A stretch of DNA of 64,000 nucleotides from JANYCO01 sp035535995 (GCA_035535995.1 DATLOZ010000022.1:124001-188000); one strand, 5' to 3'; shown: positions 34,568 through 43,877, counted from the stretch's first letter. Notes: generated by a model from the sequence alone, not told the origin. Program-made: numbers and translations.

Positions 34568-34600
34568 AGACAACTAAACATATTTAAACAAACATGACCA

Positions 34601-35545
34601 ATGAAAACAACTAAACAAGAAAATAGCACAGACCTGGTTCTGTGGCTGGCTTTTGCTTCTGTGTATGTGCTGTGGGGCTCTACCTATCTCGCGCTGCGTT
34701 TTGTATTAGAATCCATGCCGCCCTTTCTCATGGCAGCCTTCCGCTTTCTCTCTGCCGGAACGATCATGCTCTTGCTGGCGCGTATAGGAAAACATGCCTG
34801 GCCTTCTGCCAAAGAAATGAAGAACTCTGCGCTTGTTGGCTTTCTGCTACTCGTAGTTGGAAACGGCGGCGTAGTATGGGCAGAACAGTACATCAACTCT
34901 GGCATCACCGCGCTGCTCATTACCATCGAACCGGTATGGGTAGTGTTGCTACTCTGGATGAGAAGCAATGAACACAAACCATCGCCGGTAGTGTGGATTG
35001 GAATTTTCCTCGGCATCGCCGGAATGCTCGTATTGATCGGGCCTTCCAGCATTGGGGAAGTAGAGCAGTTGAATCCATGGGGTGTGCTTGCGTTGTTGAT
35101 CTCTTCTTTGAGCTGGGCCATAGGCTCTGTATTCGCGTTGCGCATGCAGCTTCCATCGTCATCTTCTATGAACACCTGTTTCCAAATGCTGAGCGCCGGA
35201 TTCATGTTCTTACTCATCAGTCTTGGCCGAGCGGAATGGAATGGCTTTGAGCTCTCTTCCATCACGATGCATTCCTGGCTAGGCTTCCTGTATCTATTGA
35301 TCTTTGGATCGCTGATCGGGTATACTTCTTATGGCTACATCGTAAAGAAAGCGCCGCCTACAAGCGTATCTACCTACGCCTATGTAAATCCGGTGATCGC
35401 CGTTTTCCTGGGTTGGTGGCTGGGCAATGAGCGAGTCGGGACGCAAACGATCCTTGCTGCGTTATTACTGGTGTCGGCAGTGGTCCTTATTCTTACAAAA
35501 CCAGATTGGAAATTAAATTTTACTATTAAAAAAATCAGATCATGA
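34601..35545 (+). CDS. EamA-family (DMT) transporter, probable metabolite exporter
   Basis: 314 residues with ten predicted membrane helices arranged as two EamA repeats. The first carries VLWGSTYLALRFVLESMPPFLMAAFRF, the second begins near residue 155 (WGVLALLISSLSWAIGSVFALR). The family includes YdcZ/RhtA/YedA-like exporters of amino acids and other small metabolites. Its stop overlaps the ATG of the following aminotransferase by four bases (ATGA), so the two are translationally coupled. Two tandem attenuators precede it, implying control by charged tRNA or ribosome speed. The substrate is unknown; an amino acid or keto acid is likely from context. Confidence 0.9.
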   Translation: MKTTKQENSTDLVLWLAFASVYVLWGSTYLALRFVLESMPPFLMAAFRFLSAGTIMLLLARIGKHAWPSAKEMKNSALVGFLLLVVGNGGVVWAEQYINSGITALLITIEPVWVVLLLWMRSNEHKPSPVVWIGIFLGIAGMLVLIGPSSIGEVEQLNPWGVLALLISSLSWAIGSVFALRMQLPSSSSMNTCFQMLSAGFMFLLISLGRAEWNGFELSSITMHSWLGFLYLLIFGSLIGYTSYGYIVKKAPPTSVSTYAYVNPVIAVFLGWWLGNERVGTQTILAALLLVSAVVLILTKPDWKLNFTIKKIRS

Positions 35546-36750
35546 ACTCATCTATCGAACATAAAGAAAAAACTATTTTTGCTGAACGCATGAACAATAT
35601 CCCCCGTTCTTTCATAAGAGAAATTTTGAAAGTAACAGCTCAGCCTGATATCATCTCTTTCGCAGGAGGATTGCCCAATCCCTTATCTTTTCCTGCAAAG
35701 GAGATCCGCGAAGCCACACTGAGCTTGCTTACCGAAGAGAGCAGCAGCGTTTTGCAATACGCAGTATCAGAAGGCTATTTGCCCTTACGGGAATTTTTAG
35801 CAAAACGATACACGGATCAAGGCATACCTGTCAGCCCCGACGAGATCCTTATCACCAATGGCTCACAGCAGGGGCTGGACCTTTGCGGAAAAATTTTCCT
35901 TGACAAAGGAGATCGCGTATTACTTGAATCACCGAGCTACCTGGGCGCTATACAAGCCTTTTCTGCTTATCAACCCGAATTTCATTCGGTAACGCTTCAG
36001 CCTGACGGTGTAGATACAACTGAACTTTCTGAGATCCTTTGGGAGCATGAGATCAAATTATTTTATGGTATTCCCAATTTTCAAAATCCTACAGGCATTT
36101 CGTATTCGGAAGAAAAAAGAAAAAAAACTGCTGAATTGCTTCAGCAACATGCTACGATCTTTATCGAAGATGATCCTTACGGTGAAATCCGTTTCTCCGG
36201 GCAGCACCTTCCTCCTATCAAAAAATTCCTTCCCGATCAAACGATCCTACTCGGTTCTTTCTCCAAGACTATTGCGCCCGGGCTACGTATGGGTTGGGTG
36301 GTAGCGAAAAAAGAAATCATCGAAAAAATGATCGTTGCCAAACAAGCTTGCGATCTGCATTCTAATTTCCTTTCACAAAGGATCATTCATCGTTTGCTTA
36401 GTGAACATGATATGGAATGGCATATTTTAAAAATCACGCAACTGTATTCCAAACAAAAAGATTTTATGATCGACATGATCCGGAAATATTTTCCGGAAGA
36501 AATTCAATATACCAATCCCGAAGGAGGCATGTTCATCTGGCTGACCTTGCCTTTGTATATGGACGCATACGAATTACTCGAAGAAGCTTCCAAACAAAAA
36601 ATAGCTTTTGTACCCGGGCAAACATTTTTCTTAAATGGAAAAGGACACAATACGATCCGGCTAAACTTTACCAACTCTGGTGAAACCGAAATGGAAGCAG
36701 GAATAAGTAAATTGGGAAGATTGTTTTATAGGAAAATGGTGGAAGTTTGA
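35542..36750 (+). CDS. PLP-dependent class I/II aminotransferase (LysN/ARO8-like)
   Basis: 402 residues. The N-terminal block DIISFAGGLPNPLSFP and the absence of a wHTH domain place it with 2-aminoadipate/aromatic or branched-chain aminotransferases related to MocR C-domains. The Schiff-base Lys is in GSFSKTIAPGLRMGWV (about residue 237), with the phosphate-binding Arg close by; NPTG appears as FQNPTGISY. It is coupled to the EamA gene. The Val/Ala-rich leader peptides upstream hint at branched-chain or alanine-linked amino acids as substrates, but this is inference only. Confidence 0.88.
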   Translation: MNSSIEHKEKTIFAERMNNIPRSFIREILKVTAQPDIISFAGGLPNPLSFPAKEIREATLSLLTEESSSVLQYAVSEGYLPLREFLAKRYTDQGIPVSPDEILITNGSQQGLDLCGKIFLDKGDRVLLESPSYLGAIQAFSAYQPEFHSVTLQPDGVDTTELSEILWEHEIKLFYGIPNFQNPTGISYSEEKRKKTAELLQQHATIFIEDDPYGEIRFSGQHLPPIKKFLPDQTILLGSFSKTIAPGLRMGWVVAKKEIIEKMIVAKQACDLHSNFLSQRIIHRLLSEHDMEWHILKITQLYSKQKDFMIDMIRKYFPEEIQYTNPEGGMFIWLTLPLYMDAYELLEEASKQKIAFVPGQTFFLNGKGHNTIRLNFTNSGETEMEAGISKLGRLFYRKMVEV

Positions 36751-36752
36751 TT

Positions 36753-36836
36753 GTGAATTATGAATGTTGAGTTATGAATTATGAGTTTTTTTATTTTATT
36801 TTATTCATAACTCATAATTCAACATTCATAACTTCT
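36753..36836. repeat. Family A palindrome copy 7
   Basis: AATTATGAATGTTGAGTTATG opposed by CATAACTCATAATTCAACATT with a TTTATTTTATTTTATT loop. It gives a false 32-codon extension to the next gene. Confidence 0.9.
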
Positions 36837-36869
36837 TATTATGTTTCTGCACCAAATAACAGCGCCGCC

Positions 36870-38006
36870 ATGCCTTATACGATAACCGACTCCGATGCAC
36901 ACCAGGTAGTGCTAAAGAGAGCAAGCTCCAGCTTTTCTTCCTTTATGTTTATTTTTGTCGGATCTGTTTTTTTATTGATTGGAATTGGATTGAATCTATG
37001 GATGGAAAACAATGAATTTCCTGCGCTCATTTTTAAGATCCTTGCTCCCACCATGGGCTTGTTTGCGATTATCACGGGCATCAACATTCCCCGCTATGAG
37101 CGCAAGACCACGCCGGAGCTGATTGCATTTGATAATAAAAAAGGAACCGTCGAAATTCGCATGTCGGGTGTGGAAGAGCAGAAGGCTTATATTCCTTACG
37201 ATGAAATTAAAAAATTTGACCTCTACGTCGAATCCAGGAGCAGCAGTTCTTCTAGTAGTCGTGGTACACGCACCACTACCTATTTTTACCATGTATATCT
37301 ACTTAAAAAAGACGGAGGTGAATGGTTTCTCACCGAATCCAATTCAAGAGAAAAGGCAGAAGAAATTCTGCAAAAACTTCAAAGAGAAATACACCTTCAT
37401 ACTCCTTGCAGTGTAAAAGACAATCCTATGTTCCCTGATAAATTGGAGAAAGATGAATTTACAGGTAAAACAACAATTCGGTGGCAAAACAAGGTTTCGT
37501 TTTTTGCACCTGTTTTTATACTTCTTTTCATTGTCGCTTTCATCAGTATCCTAAGCACGGTCTTTAACAACAGCTTCTTCCTGGATTCTTTTGGGATGGT
37601 GGTCATCGGTTTTATACTGATCGTTTTTATTTTTGTATTGTTTATGGTAATAAAAAAACTCATCAAAGATGCGACCACGATCTATTGTGTGCTATTGGAT
37701 CGTACAAAATTAGAATACCAGGAACTTACAAAATCAGGAAACCTGCGAACCACAAAAGCGATCGACTTTAAAGATATCTATAGTATTGCATTCAGCTTCT
37801 CTCCTGTCAAAGACTATGGTTCACGCGCTATTCGGGTACTCACTAAAAAAGAGTTTGACCGGATCAATTCTTATAAAGAAAATCCGCTGCAATCTTTGAA
37901 AGACCTGTTTAAACATAACGATATCATCGAACTCAATTTCACTGCCTTGAATCCGGTGGAATATCTACAGCTTGAGAACTGGTTGGATAAACGGGTCAAA
38001 CTATAA
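36870..38006 (+). CDS. Uncharacterised membrane protein
   Basis: 378 residues from the ATG at 36870 (MPYTITDSDAHQ); the frame stays open upstream only through a family A repeat. There are two N-terminal transmembrane helices (about 25-45 and 52-70), a soluble segment with a Ser-rich run (SRSSSSSSS), then two more helices (about 230-285) and a C-terminal soluble part. The Ser-rich and Arg-rich stretches around 135-150 look like a flexible loop. I recognise no family. It is not clearly in an operon with its neighbours. Confidence 0.75.
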   Translation: MPYTITDSDAHQVVLKRASSSFSSFMFIFVGSVFLLIGIGLNLWMENNEFPALIFKILAPTMGLFAIITGINIPRYERKTTPELIAFDNKKGTVEIRMSGVEEQKAYIPYDEIKKFDLYVESRSSSSSSSRGTRTTTYFYHVYLLKKDGGEWFLTESNSREKAEEILQKLQREIHLHTPCSVKDNPMFPDKLEKDEFTGKTTIRWQNKVSFFAPVFILLFIVAFISILSTVFNNSFFLDSFGMVVIGFILIVFIFVLFMVIKKLIKDATTIYCVLLDRTKLEYQELTKSGNLRTTKAIDFKDIYSIAFSFSPVKDYGSRAIRVLTKKEFDRINSYKENPLQSLKDLFKHNDIIELNFTALNPVEYLQLENWLDKRVKL

Positions 38007-38012
38007 TTGTTT

Positions 38013-38369
38013 TTAAACATTGCAAATTTTTCCTACAGCGTTCAGGGTTTTCGTTTTTTTTCTGACTTTATGCAGAAGAATTCCTATTATAAAAAATAGC
38101 ATACTGATGATCGCTAAGGCAAGAGTAATATATTGCTTCCATACCACGCGATCTTCCGGATCAAGCGTGTAGAAGCCTATCTCGTCTTCGAGAAGATCTA
38201 GCCTGGCTTCCAGGTACACAGGAATGTAAAACGCTGCCAGCAGTATTAGCAGACCCAGTAGGTAGGAAAGTATTTCCAGGAGCGTTGAAAAACTTTTTCT
38301 TAGAAAAGAAATATGCTGATACTTTTTAGTTTGCTCAGCAATCAAATGGACTTTGTCGGAATCGTTCAT
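38013..38369 (-). CDS. Small membrane protein, unknown function
   Basis: 118 residues with two transmembrane helices (about 33-53 LSYLLGLLILLAAFYIPVYL and 80-98 ITLALAIISMLFFIIGILL), an N-terminal amphipathic segment and a basic C-terminus. No family is recognised. Its 3' end is 6 bases from the convergent membrane protein gene. It shares a strand with the lipoprotein gene upstream, 52 bases away, so the two might be cotranscribed. Confidence 0.7.
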   Translation of the reverse strand: MNDSDKVHLIAEQTKKYQHISFLRKSFSTLLEILSYLLGLLILLAAFYIPVYLEARLDLLEDEIGFYTLDPEDRVVWKQYITLALAIISMLFFIIGILLHKVRKKTKTLNAVGKICNV

Positions 38370-38421
38370 AAGTAAAAAATTAAGCTCTGTAGTTTTAGCT
38401 ATCGGATACCAGATTCAATAT

Positions 38422-38946
38422 CTATTTTTTCTCCCAACGCAATGTATCTTCTCCCTTCACAAATTGCAATTGATCATTATCAACAGTGAAAGTCTGAAGT
38501 AAATCGCCCGCGGCATCTTCTATGAAGACATCGTATACATCGGGATACTTACTGGTGCTGTCGTTGGCAATGCTATCACGTATGGCGTCGAGCATGAGCA
38601 ATGCTTGCTTGGGGCCTTGCAGTTCCCCGTGAAGATCGATCATCATGGTGGCATCCGGCATTACGTATCCTCCTGCAGCGGATTTACTTAAATAATTTCC
38701 CATGAATAAAGCTCCTTTGATACTGTCTCCCTTCTGTTTCATTTCAAGCCGGTAAAACAAATATCCATTTTCCCAGGCGCCGCCGTCGTATTCAAAGGTA
38801 CCGTTGAATGCATCGGCAGGAGCTGCTTGTGTAACGGTAACCAGAGAATCCGTTTTTGAAGAGTCGGCAGCCGTGGTTTCTGTTTGTTTGGATTGGCAAG
38901 CAATGAGACATGCCAATGAAAAAGCAAGTAGAATAATTATTCTCAT
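38422..38946 (-). CDS. Lipoprotein, unknown function
   Basis: 174 residues with a lipoprotein signal peptide ending LACLIAC (Cys 17). A Thr/Ser/Asp-rich linker follows, then a beta-rich domain (FNGTFEYDGGAWENGYLFYRLEMKQKG...). No family is recognised; several positions resemble small Bacteroidota lipoproteins that measure or buffer envelope stress, but I make no functional claim. The gene is preceded by a 39009-39043 hairpin and the divergent thioredoxin-like gene. Confidence 0.75.
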   Translation of the reverse strand: MRIIILLAFSLACLIACQSKQTETTAADSSKTDSLVTVTQAAPADAFNGTFEYDGGAWENGYLFYRLEMKQKGDSIKGALFMGNYLSKSAAGGYVMPDATMMIDLHGELQGPKQALLMLDAIRDSIANDSTSKYPDVYDVFIEDAAGDLLQTFTVDNDQLQFVKGEDTLRWEKK

Positions 38947-39008
38947 AGATGAAGTTTCGTTTGATCTAATTTACTGACAAAGTTTTAAATAATCATACTA
39001 CTTTTTTA

Positions 39009-39043
39009 CTATCCTTCAGGGTTTTGAAAACCTTGAAGGATAG
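39009..39043. repeat. 35-bp hairpin CTATCCTTCAGGG...
   Basis: Arms CTATCCTTCAGGGTTTT and AAAACCTTGAAGGATAG pair at 16 of 17 positions around a single G, in the divergent space between the lipoprotein and the thioredoxin-like gene. It could be the terminator or a regulatory hairpin; there is no T-run at its 3' end. Confidence 0.75.
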
Positions 39044-39069
39044 ATCGTATCATAAAAAGTAAAAAAACA

Positions 39070-39103
39070 CTTGACCCTGGAGTATACTCCAGGCCGTATC
39101 TTT
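39070..39103 (+). promoter_or_regulatory. MerR-family promoter with 18-bp palindromic operator
   Basis: TTGACC (39070-39075) and TATCTTTG (39096-39103) are 20 bases apart, the elongated spacing of MerR promoters. The spacer holds CCTGGAGTATACTCCAGG (39075-39092), a perfect 18-bp palindrome. The -7 box also fits the Bacteroidota consensus. No merR gene is in the window. Confidence 0.8.
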
Positions 39104-39121
39104 GAGAAAAACGATACAAAA

Positions 39122-39634
39122 ATGCTTTCTCTAAAAAATAGTATGTGCGCTGTCCTACTTCTATGTAGTCTTGAAACCCACGCACAGCAAGCGTCCACGC
39201 TGAATTGGTATTCTGATGTGATGAAAGCAAACGAAGTTTCGCAAACTTCCGGCAAACCGATCTTTGCTTTTTTCACCGGCAGCGATTGGTGTCCATGGTG
39301 TAAAAAAATTCAGCAGGATGTTTTTTCAAAACATGATTTTATAAAATGGGCACAAGAACATGTCGTACTTTTAGAAGTAGATTTTCCAAGAAATAAAGAT
39401 CAAAGCCAGGAATTAGAAAATCAGAACAGGTTCTTGCAGCAAGCCTTCCAGGTACAAGGGTTTCCTACGGTTGTTCTTTTTTTCTTAACTAAAAAACCGG
39501 GGGATAGCAAATACACCCTTGAATCGCTTGGTACACTTGGCTATCCAGGCTCGACGGAAAAAGGAAGGGAAGAAATTAAATTTATTGAGGAGGCGAATTT
39601 TATTTTGAATAAAAACCGGACACAAGCAAAATAA
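39122..39634 (+). CDS. Thioredoxin-family periplasmic protein (CPWC)
   Basis: 170 residues from the ATG at 39122. An N-terminal hydrophobic stretch (SMCAVLLLCSLETHAQQ) acts as signal peptide. The active-site motif DWCPWCKKI lies near residue 58-65, and a cis-Pro region QGFPTVVLF near 115. The family includes periplasmic disulfide reductases and thiol-based peroxide or metal-handling proteins. The MerR-type promoter implies induction by a metal, redox or drug signal. Start codons further upstream in the promoter were rejected. Role inferred, fold certain. Confidence 0.85.
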   Translation: MLSLKNSMCAVLLLCSLETHAQQASTLNWYSDVMKANEVSQTSGKPIFAFFTGSDWCPWCKKIQQDVFSKHDFIKWAQEHVVLLEVDFPRNKDQSQELENQNRFLQQAFQVQGFPTVVLFFLTKKPGDSKYTLESLGTLGYPGSTEKGREEIKFIEEANFILNKNRTQAK

Positions 39635-39659
39635 TTTTCCCAGACTGGTTTGTTCAACA

Positions 39660-42600
39660 TTATTCGGCGATCAAGATCTTTTGTCTTTCTGTATGATCTC
39701 CACAATGCGCTACCACCAGGTAGACCGAAGCTGCCAGCGTAGGCTTCACTGTTATTTGCGAATTGCCAGGAGCCAGCATAGCTGTGCCTTGTATCATTAA
39801 TGCACCGGTAAGTGAGTATACCTCGTACTGCACTTCATGAGAACCTGTGGCCGGCACCAAAAGCTGGAAGCCAGCGGCTACAGGTAATATGGAAAAGGAA
39901 GTAGTATTAAAAACAACATCCTTCACCGGACTGAGCGAAATTTTTCCGTCGTAATCTACTTGTTGCAGTCTATAATAATTAATGGCTTCTTCCGGATTTT
40001 CATCTACGAAAACATAGTCGTGCGCGATGGAAGAATTTCCGTTACCATTCAATTTTCCAATCGTATAAAAGTGAATACCATCGTTGCTTCGCTCAACTTC
40101 AAAATATTGATTATTTTTTTCAGTCAATGTAGTCCATGAAATTTGTACGGTAGTGGCGCTATTTTTTTGTACTGCAAAACTTACAAGTTCAACAGGCAGC
40201 GGCATAGTACAAGGTGTAAACTGTGAAGTGCTTCCGGTTGGCGCCGTAGGAGTAGTTTGCGTAGCCGTTACAGCGGCCGCTTGTGACGTGGTGAGGCCAA
40301 GGTTGTGTGTGATCGTCCAGGTGCCACCTGATACTACGGTAGTACCAATATAAATTTCTCCTTCACAATTACATTTGATGCCACCGTCTACTTTTTCATT
40401 CCGATATAAATGTATGGTATTTCCATTTACTCCTGTACCATTTGCACTGTTGGCGCCAGAGAAGCTGATCACCGGTATCGGTACAGATTCATTGGCAACT
40501 CCTTCCAGGTTAATGCCCGGGCCTGTATTGCAGTAAATGCTATTGAAGGTAATTGTATTGCGTTGTGCATTTGGTTCTACCCATACACCAGCGCCGATGT
40601 TGTTGTTAGCGATCACGTTGGCATTGGCGAGCGTGCCACCCAATATATTGTTTAAGCTTGTAGCGCTGATCCGTACACCTATGTCTGTATTTCCCATAGC
40701 CAGTGCATTGTTTACATCGGTACCGATCTTATTTCTGGTAACGGTATTAGATGACGCGTTTACAAATTCAATTCCTTTGCCTCCATTGTTAGACAAAATA
40801 TTTCCGTCCACTAAAATAGAAGTACAGTTATTGATATACATCCCGGAGCCTGCGTTTCCTTTGGCTACCGTTCCGGTGATATCAGTGCCGATATAATTAT
40901 TGATAATGCTTTGTCCTGAATTTCCCCCATCGATCGAAATTCCGAAGTGACTGTTGTTGGTTCCGTTTCCGGAAATAATATTCCGTTCTCCGGCAGTGGT
41001 ACCTCCTACGATGCAATTGTTAACTCCGCTGTTACCGGTAATTTTAATTCCCATCTGATCGTTGCGAAGCACAGTAGTACCGTCGATTGCAAGACCAATG
41101 ATATTTCCTTTGATGCTCGTACCACCGGAAGTTCCTGAAACTACAATGCCACTCTGCGCATTACCGGAAACCAGATTCCCTTCTCCTGCATTGCCCGTAC
41201 CAATGATCGCATTAGCGGAGTTGGATACTGCGATCCCCACCTGCGTGCCGCCTTGGTCAACCATCCCGGTTATGTCAGTGCCCACATAGTTGTTTACTAC
41301 TTTAATCCGCGGACTGTTTACCAGTTGAAGACCGATCAGAAAACTGGACGCTACTACATTTCGCTCCAGCACGGTAGGCCCGCCAATAATGCCGTCGGAG
41401 CAGTCTACACATTCAATGCCGTGTCCGTAATTTTGAAGAGAAGTAGTGCCGTCTGCTCCCAACCCAATAATGTTTCCTTTGATCACTGGTCTCGGACTAT
41501 TAGACCATATAGAAATTCCATCTGCACCACCGCCTGGATTGCCGCTTGCAGAGCAGAGATTTCCAGCGCCCGCCACGCTTCCGCCAACGATCACATCAGC
41601 AGAAGTAGTTACCGTGATCGCTGCATCGTAGTTGCCATAATCAAGAAGCCCGGTAGCCATGTCAACACCCAGCCAGTTGCCCTGAATTACGGAGCCGTCG
41701 GAATTTCTTATTACTACACCAAAGGATCCATTGCAAGAAGAATAATTCCGCTCAGCGGTGGTAAGTCCGCCCACCTGTGCTACGCCTACGTATTCAAGAC
41801 TGATGCCTGAAGCGCCGTTTCCTAGTTTGGTAGTACCGTCTATACCCATTCCTATCACATTTCCTTTTACTACAGGGCTGCTACAATTGTTGAAATAAAT
41901 TCCGTGTGAAGTATTCCCACTCACAAGATTGCGCTCCGCCACTGTGGTGCCGCCTACCCTTGGGCTATTGCTACCACTATATCCATAAATACCGTGATCT
42001 CCATTGCCTATTGCTGAATTGCCCGAAGCAGAAGTACCTACATAATTGTTGATGATCACCGCGCCAGTGCTTGCTTCCAGTCGAAGGCCGGTTTGTGTAG
42101 CGCCGCCAATGACGTTGCGGTCTATCTGCCCGCCAGTGCCGCCAAAAATATTATTGTTCGACATATAAGCGTAAATCCCGCTCTGTACTTTAGACGTAGC
42201 AACAGCAGTGCCTGCCATATTTATTCCTACATAATTTCCTTTTACTGTATGGCCGCTACTGTTTTGAAGATAAATTCCGTAGGTCCCTCCGCTTACTACT
42301 ATTCCGCGAATAGTACTTCCGTCAGAACCGGCGGCAAAATTAAAACCACTGCATCCGCTTGGCGAAATTACTTCAACCATCAAGGTACCTGCTCCTGCTC
42401 CGGGGTTGGTATATCCATCAATGATCACCGGATCGGTGAGCGATTGTTGACAGGTAGCCAAAGTGATCGTGGTGGCAGTTGCAAAGTTGAAATTGATTAG
42501 ATCTGTCCCAGGACTGGCATTGGCGGATATGATCGCCTGGCGAAGCGTATTCGGGCCGGAGTCTGCGTTGCTGGAAACAACAAAGGTAGCTGAGTAAACA

Positions 42601-42662
42601 GGAAAGTTTAGTAAAAAAGTAGCTACCATTAAAAGACCGGTTTGGGTAATTGTTCTTTTCAT
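39660..42662 (-). CDS. Parallel beta-helix surface protein with T9SS type A sorting domain
   Basis: 1000 residues. Signal peptide MKRTITQTGLLMVATFLLNFPVYS; then more than a dozen PbH1/NosD-like right-handed beta-helix turns (for example NVIGGATQTGLRLEAS, GNVIGMGIDGTTKLGNG, GIDVDGG-type Asn/Gly ladders) filling about 40-720. A fibronectin-like block PLPVELVSFAVQK... follows, and the final ~75 residues form a T9SS C-terminal sorting domain (LPVAAGFQLLVP, YEVYSLTGALM, ASVYLVVAHCGDH). Such proteins are cell-surface adhesins or polysaccharide-active enzymes; no catalytic motif is evident. Codons and composition match the neighbours. Confidence 0.88.
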   Translation of the reverse strand: MKRTITQTGLLMVATFLLNFPVYSATFVVSSNADSGPNTLRQAIISANASPGTDLINFNFATATTITLATCQQSLTDPVIIDGYTNPGAGAGTLMVEVISPSGCSGFNFAAGSDGSTIRGIVVSGGTYGIYLQNSSGHTVKGNYVGINMAGTAVATSKVQSGIYAYMSNNNIFGGTGGQIDRNVIGGATQTGLRLEASTGAVIINNYVGTSASGNSAIGNGDHGIYGYSGSNSPRVGGTTVAERNLVSGNTSHGIYFNNCSSPVVKGNVIGMGIDGTTKLGNGASGISLEYVGVAQVGGLTTAERNYSSCNGSFGVVIRNSDGSVIQGNWLGVDMATGLLDYGNYDAAITVTTSADVIVGGSVAGAGNLCSASGNPGGGADGISIWSNSPRPVIKGNIIGLGADGTTSLQNYGHGIECVDCSDGIIGGPTVLERNVVASSFLIGLQLVNSPRIKVVNNYVGTDITGMVDQGGTQVGIAVSNSANAIIGTGNAGEGNLVSGNAQSGIVVSGTSGGTSIKGNIIGLAIDGTTVLRNDQMGIKITGNSGVNNCIVGGTTAGERNIISGNGTNNSHFGISIDGGNSGQSIINNYIGTDITGTVAKGNAGSGMYINNCTSILVDGNILSNNGGKGIEFVNASSNTVTRNKIGTDVNNALAMGNTDIGVRISATSLNNILGGTLANANVIANNNIGAGVWVEPNAQRNTITFNSIYCNTGPGINLEGVANESVPIPVISFSGANSANGTGVNGNTIHLYRNEKVDGGIKCNCEGEIYIGTTVVSGGTWTITHNLGLTTSQAAAVTATQTTPTAPTGSTSQFTPCTMPLPVELVSFAVQKNSATTVQISWTTLTEKNNQYFEVERSNDGIHFYTIGKLNGNGNSSIAHDYVFVDENPEEAINYYRLQQVDYDGKISLSPVKDVVFNTTSFSILPVAAGFQLLVPATGSHEVQYEVYSLTGALMIQGTAMLAPGNSQITVKPTLAASVYLVVAHCGDHTERQKILIAE

Positions 42663-43021
42663 GATAAATGGTTTTGGTGTTTATGGCTTTAAAAAATATA
42701 CGCGAAAAGGTTACAAGATGACCTCAAAAAAGAGAGTATTAGCTAAAAAACGCTTACGAAAGGATGCGTAAAAACCCGGTTTTTAACGCTTAAACGGACT
42801 TATTTTGGGATAAAAGAAATAAAAATCAGGATTTTAATAACAGTTAGACACTTACATCACAATTTGGTTTTGAGTTAAAAAATGGTGCTGTTTTCTGTTA
42901 TCCACACTCGTGGCATAACAAATAAAAATCCACTTGATTTAAATAAAAAAATAAGGCACAAGCAACCGCTCGTACCTTATTTATATAATGACTTAGTATC
43001 GATAATAACCTGTACCAGGTA
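42663..43021. other. Intergenic region between beta-helix gene and small membrane protein gene
   Basis: No convincing gene. It has a short hairpin GTTATCCAC...GTGGCATAAC near 42897 and a weak terminator-like AATAAGG...CCTTATT hairpin (42950-42981). Confidence 0.5.
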
Positions 43022-43414
43022 CTATTTTTTAACTATTTTACTGGCCACAAAAGAAAATGTACCAAGTATCAGTCCGAAGATCATTCCGAAAACAGGTCCC
43101 ATCAAAAGCATCATCAGTCTAGGGTTGCCCGGCATCGGCATATCTGCATTCATTTTTGCCATTTCAGGATTGTTTGCCATTAAAGTTTCAAAGAAAATAA
43201 TATGAACAGTTGTGATCCATACAGCGTTGATCATGCTAATCATAAATCCATTCAGAAAATATTTTCCCGAGCATTTTTTTGCTACCTGGTAAGCACAGAA
43301 AATAAAGATAGGAAGCCAGAAAGCAGGCTGAATATTCTGAGGAAGCCAGAACACTGTTGCGAAGGCCATTGCAAGGCCAAATAGTGAAAGTTGAAATATC
43401 AGTTTCCAGTTCAT
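43022..43414 (-). CDS. Small polytopic membrane protein, unknown function
   Basis: 130 residues with about four transmembrane helices, the first beginning LIFQLSLFGLAMAFATVFW and the last LMMLLMGPVFGMIFGLILGTFSFVAS. A short Met-rich loop (ANNPEMAKMNADMPMPG) lies between helices 3 and 4. No family is recognised with confidence. It is flanked downstream by the 42.7-43.0 kb gap and upstream by a REP-like element. Confidence 0.7.
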   Translation of the reverse strand: MNWKLIFQLSLFGLAMAFATVFWLPQNIQPAFWLPIFIFCAYQVAKKCSGKYFLNGFMISMINAVWITTVHIIFFETLMANNPEMAKMNADMPMPGNPRLMMLLMGPVFGMIFGLILGTFSFVASKIVKK

Positions 43415-43498
43415 AGTATTTATGTTTTAATGATAAGAGTAAGTAATGATTATTAAACGATAATTCAAAAATTAAGTTTGTGCACTACATTGATCACT

Positions 43499-43779
43499 TG
43501 CTGGCGCAAGTCTGCGACTTGTGCCTTTTATTTTGTAGCCCTCCGGGCGGTGCATCAGGGATACAATACTTTTTATGCATTTCAATTTTTAACTGGAAAG
43601 TAGGAATTGTTTTTGTTGAAGTTTACCAACAGAAGGATTGGTATTCATTTGGTAATAATTAGAGTTTATAACATATTTTGTAATTTCAATAATCAGCTTT
43701 GCAAGACCGCCCGGAGGGCTATAGCATAGCCGGCACAAGCGAGACACTTGCGCCAGCGGTAAGACGCTTGCGCCAGCGT
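43499..43779. repeat. REP-like palindromic element copy 1 (family E)
   Basis: Left unit GCTGGCGCAAGTCTGCGACTTGTGCC is itself a palindrome around TGC, followed by TAGCCCTCCGGGCGG. The right part has the opposed CCGCCCGGAGGGCT and two GGCACAAGC/CTTGCGCCAGC units. This fills the gap upstream of the SRPBCC gene. Confidence 0.88.
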
Positions 43780-43877
43780 ACAATAAACGAAACATATAAA
43801 ACATCGCAGGAATAATATAAAATACTTCTCCAATTTTAAAGGTAGGTTTATTGAGAAAAAATTAAACCTATTTTTTT

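Noticed and set aside
33976..34600. tRNA or T-box in the leader region before the EamA gene
   Set aside because: No cloverleaf, no T-box sequence; the two short frames plus terminators explain the structure better.
36774..36869. N-terminal extension of the 36870-38006 protein
   Set aside because: The added codons come from the family A palindrome and lack a sensible start.
41253..41810. Plus-strand frame of 185 codons inside the beta-helix gene
   Set aside because: It mirrors the repetitive coding sequence on the other strand and shows no domain or start context.
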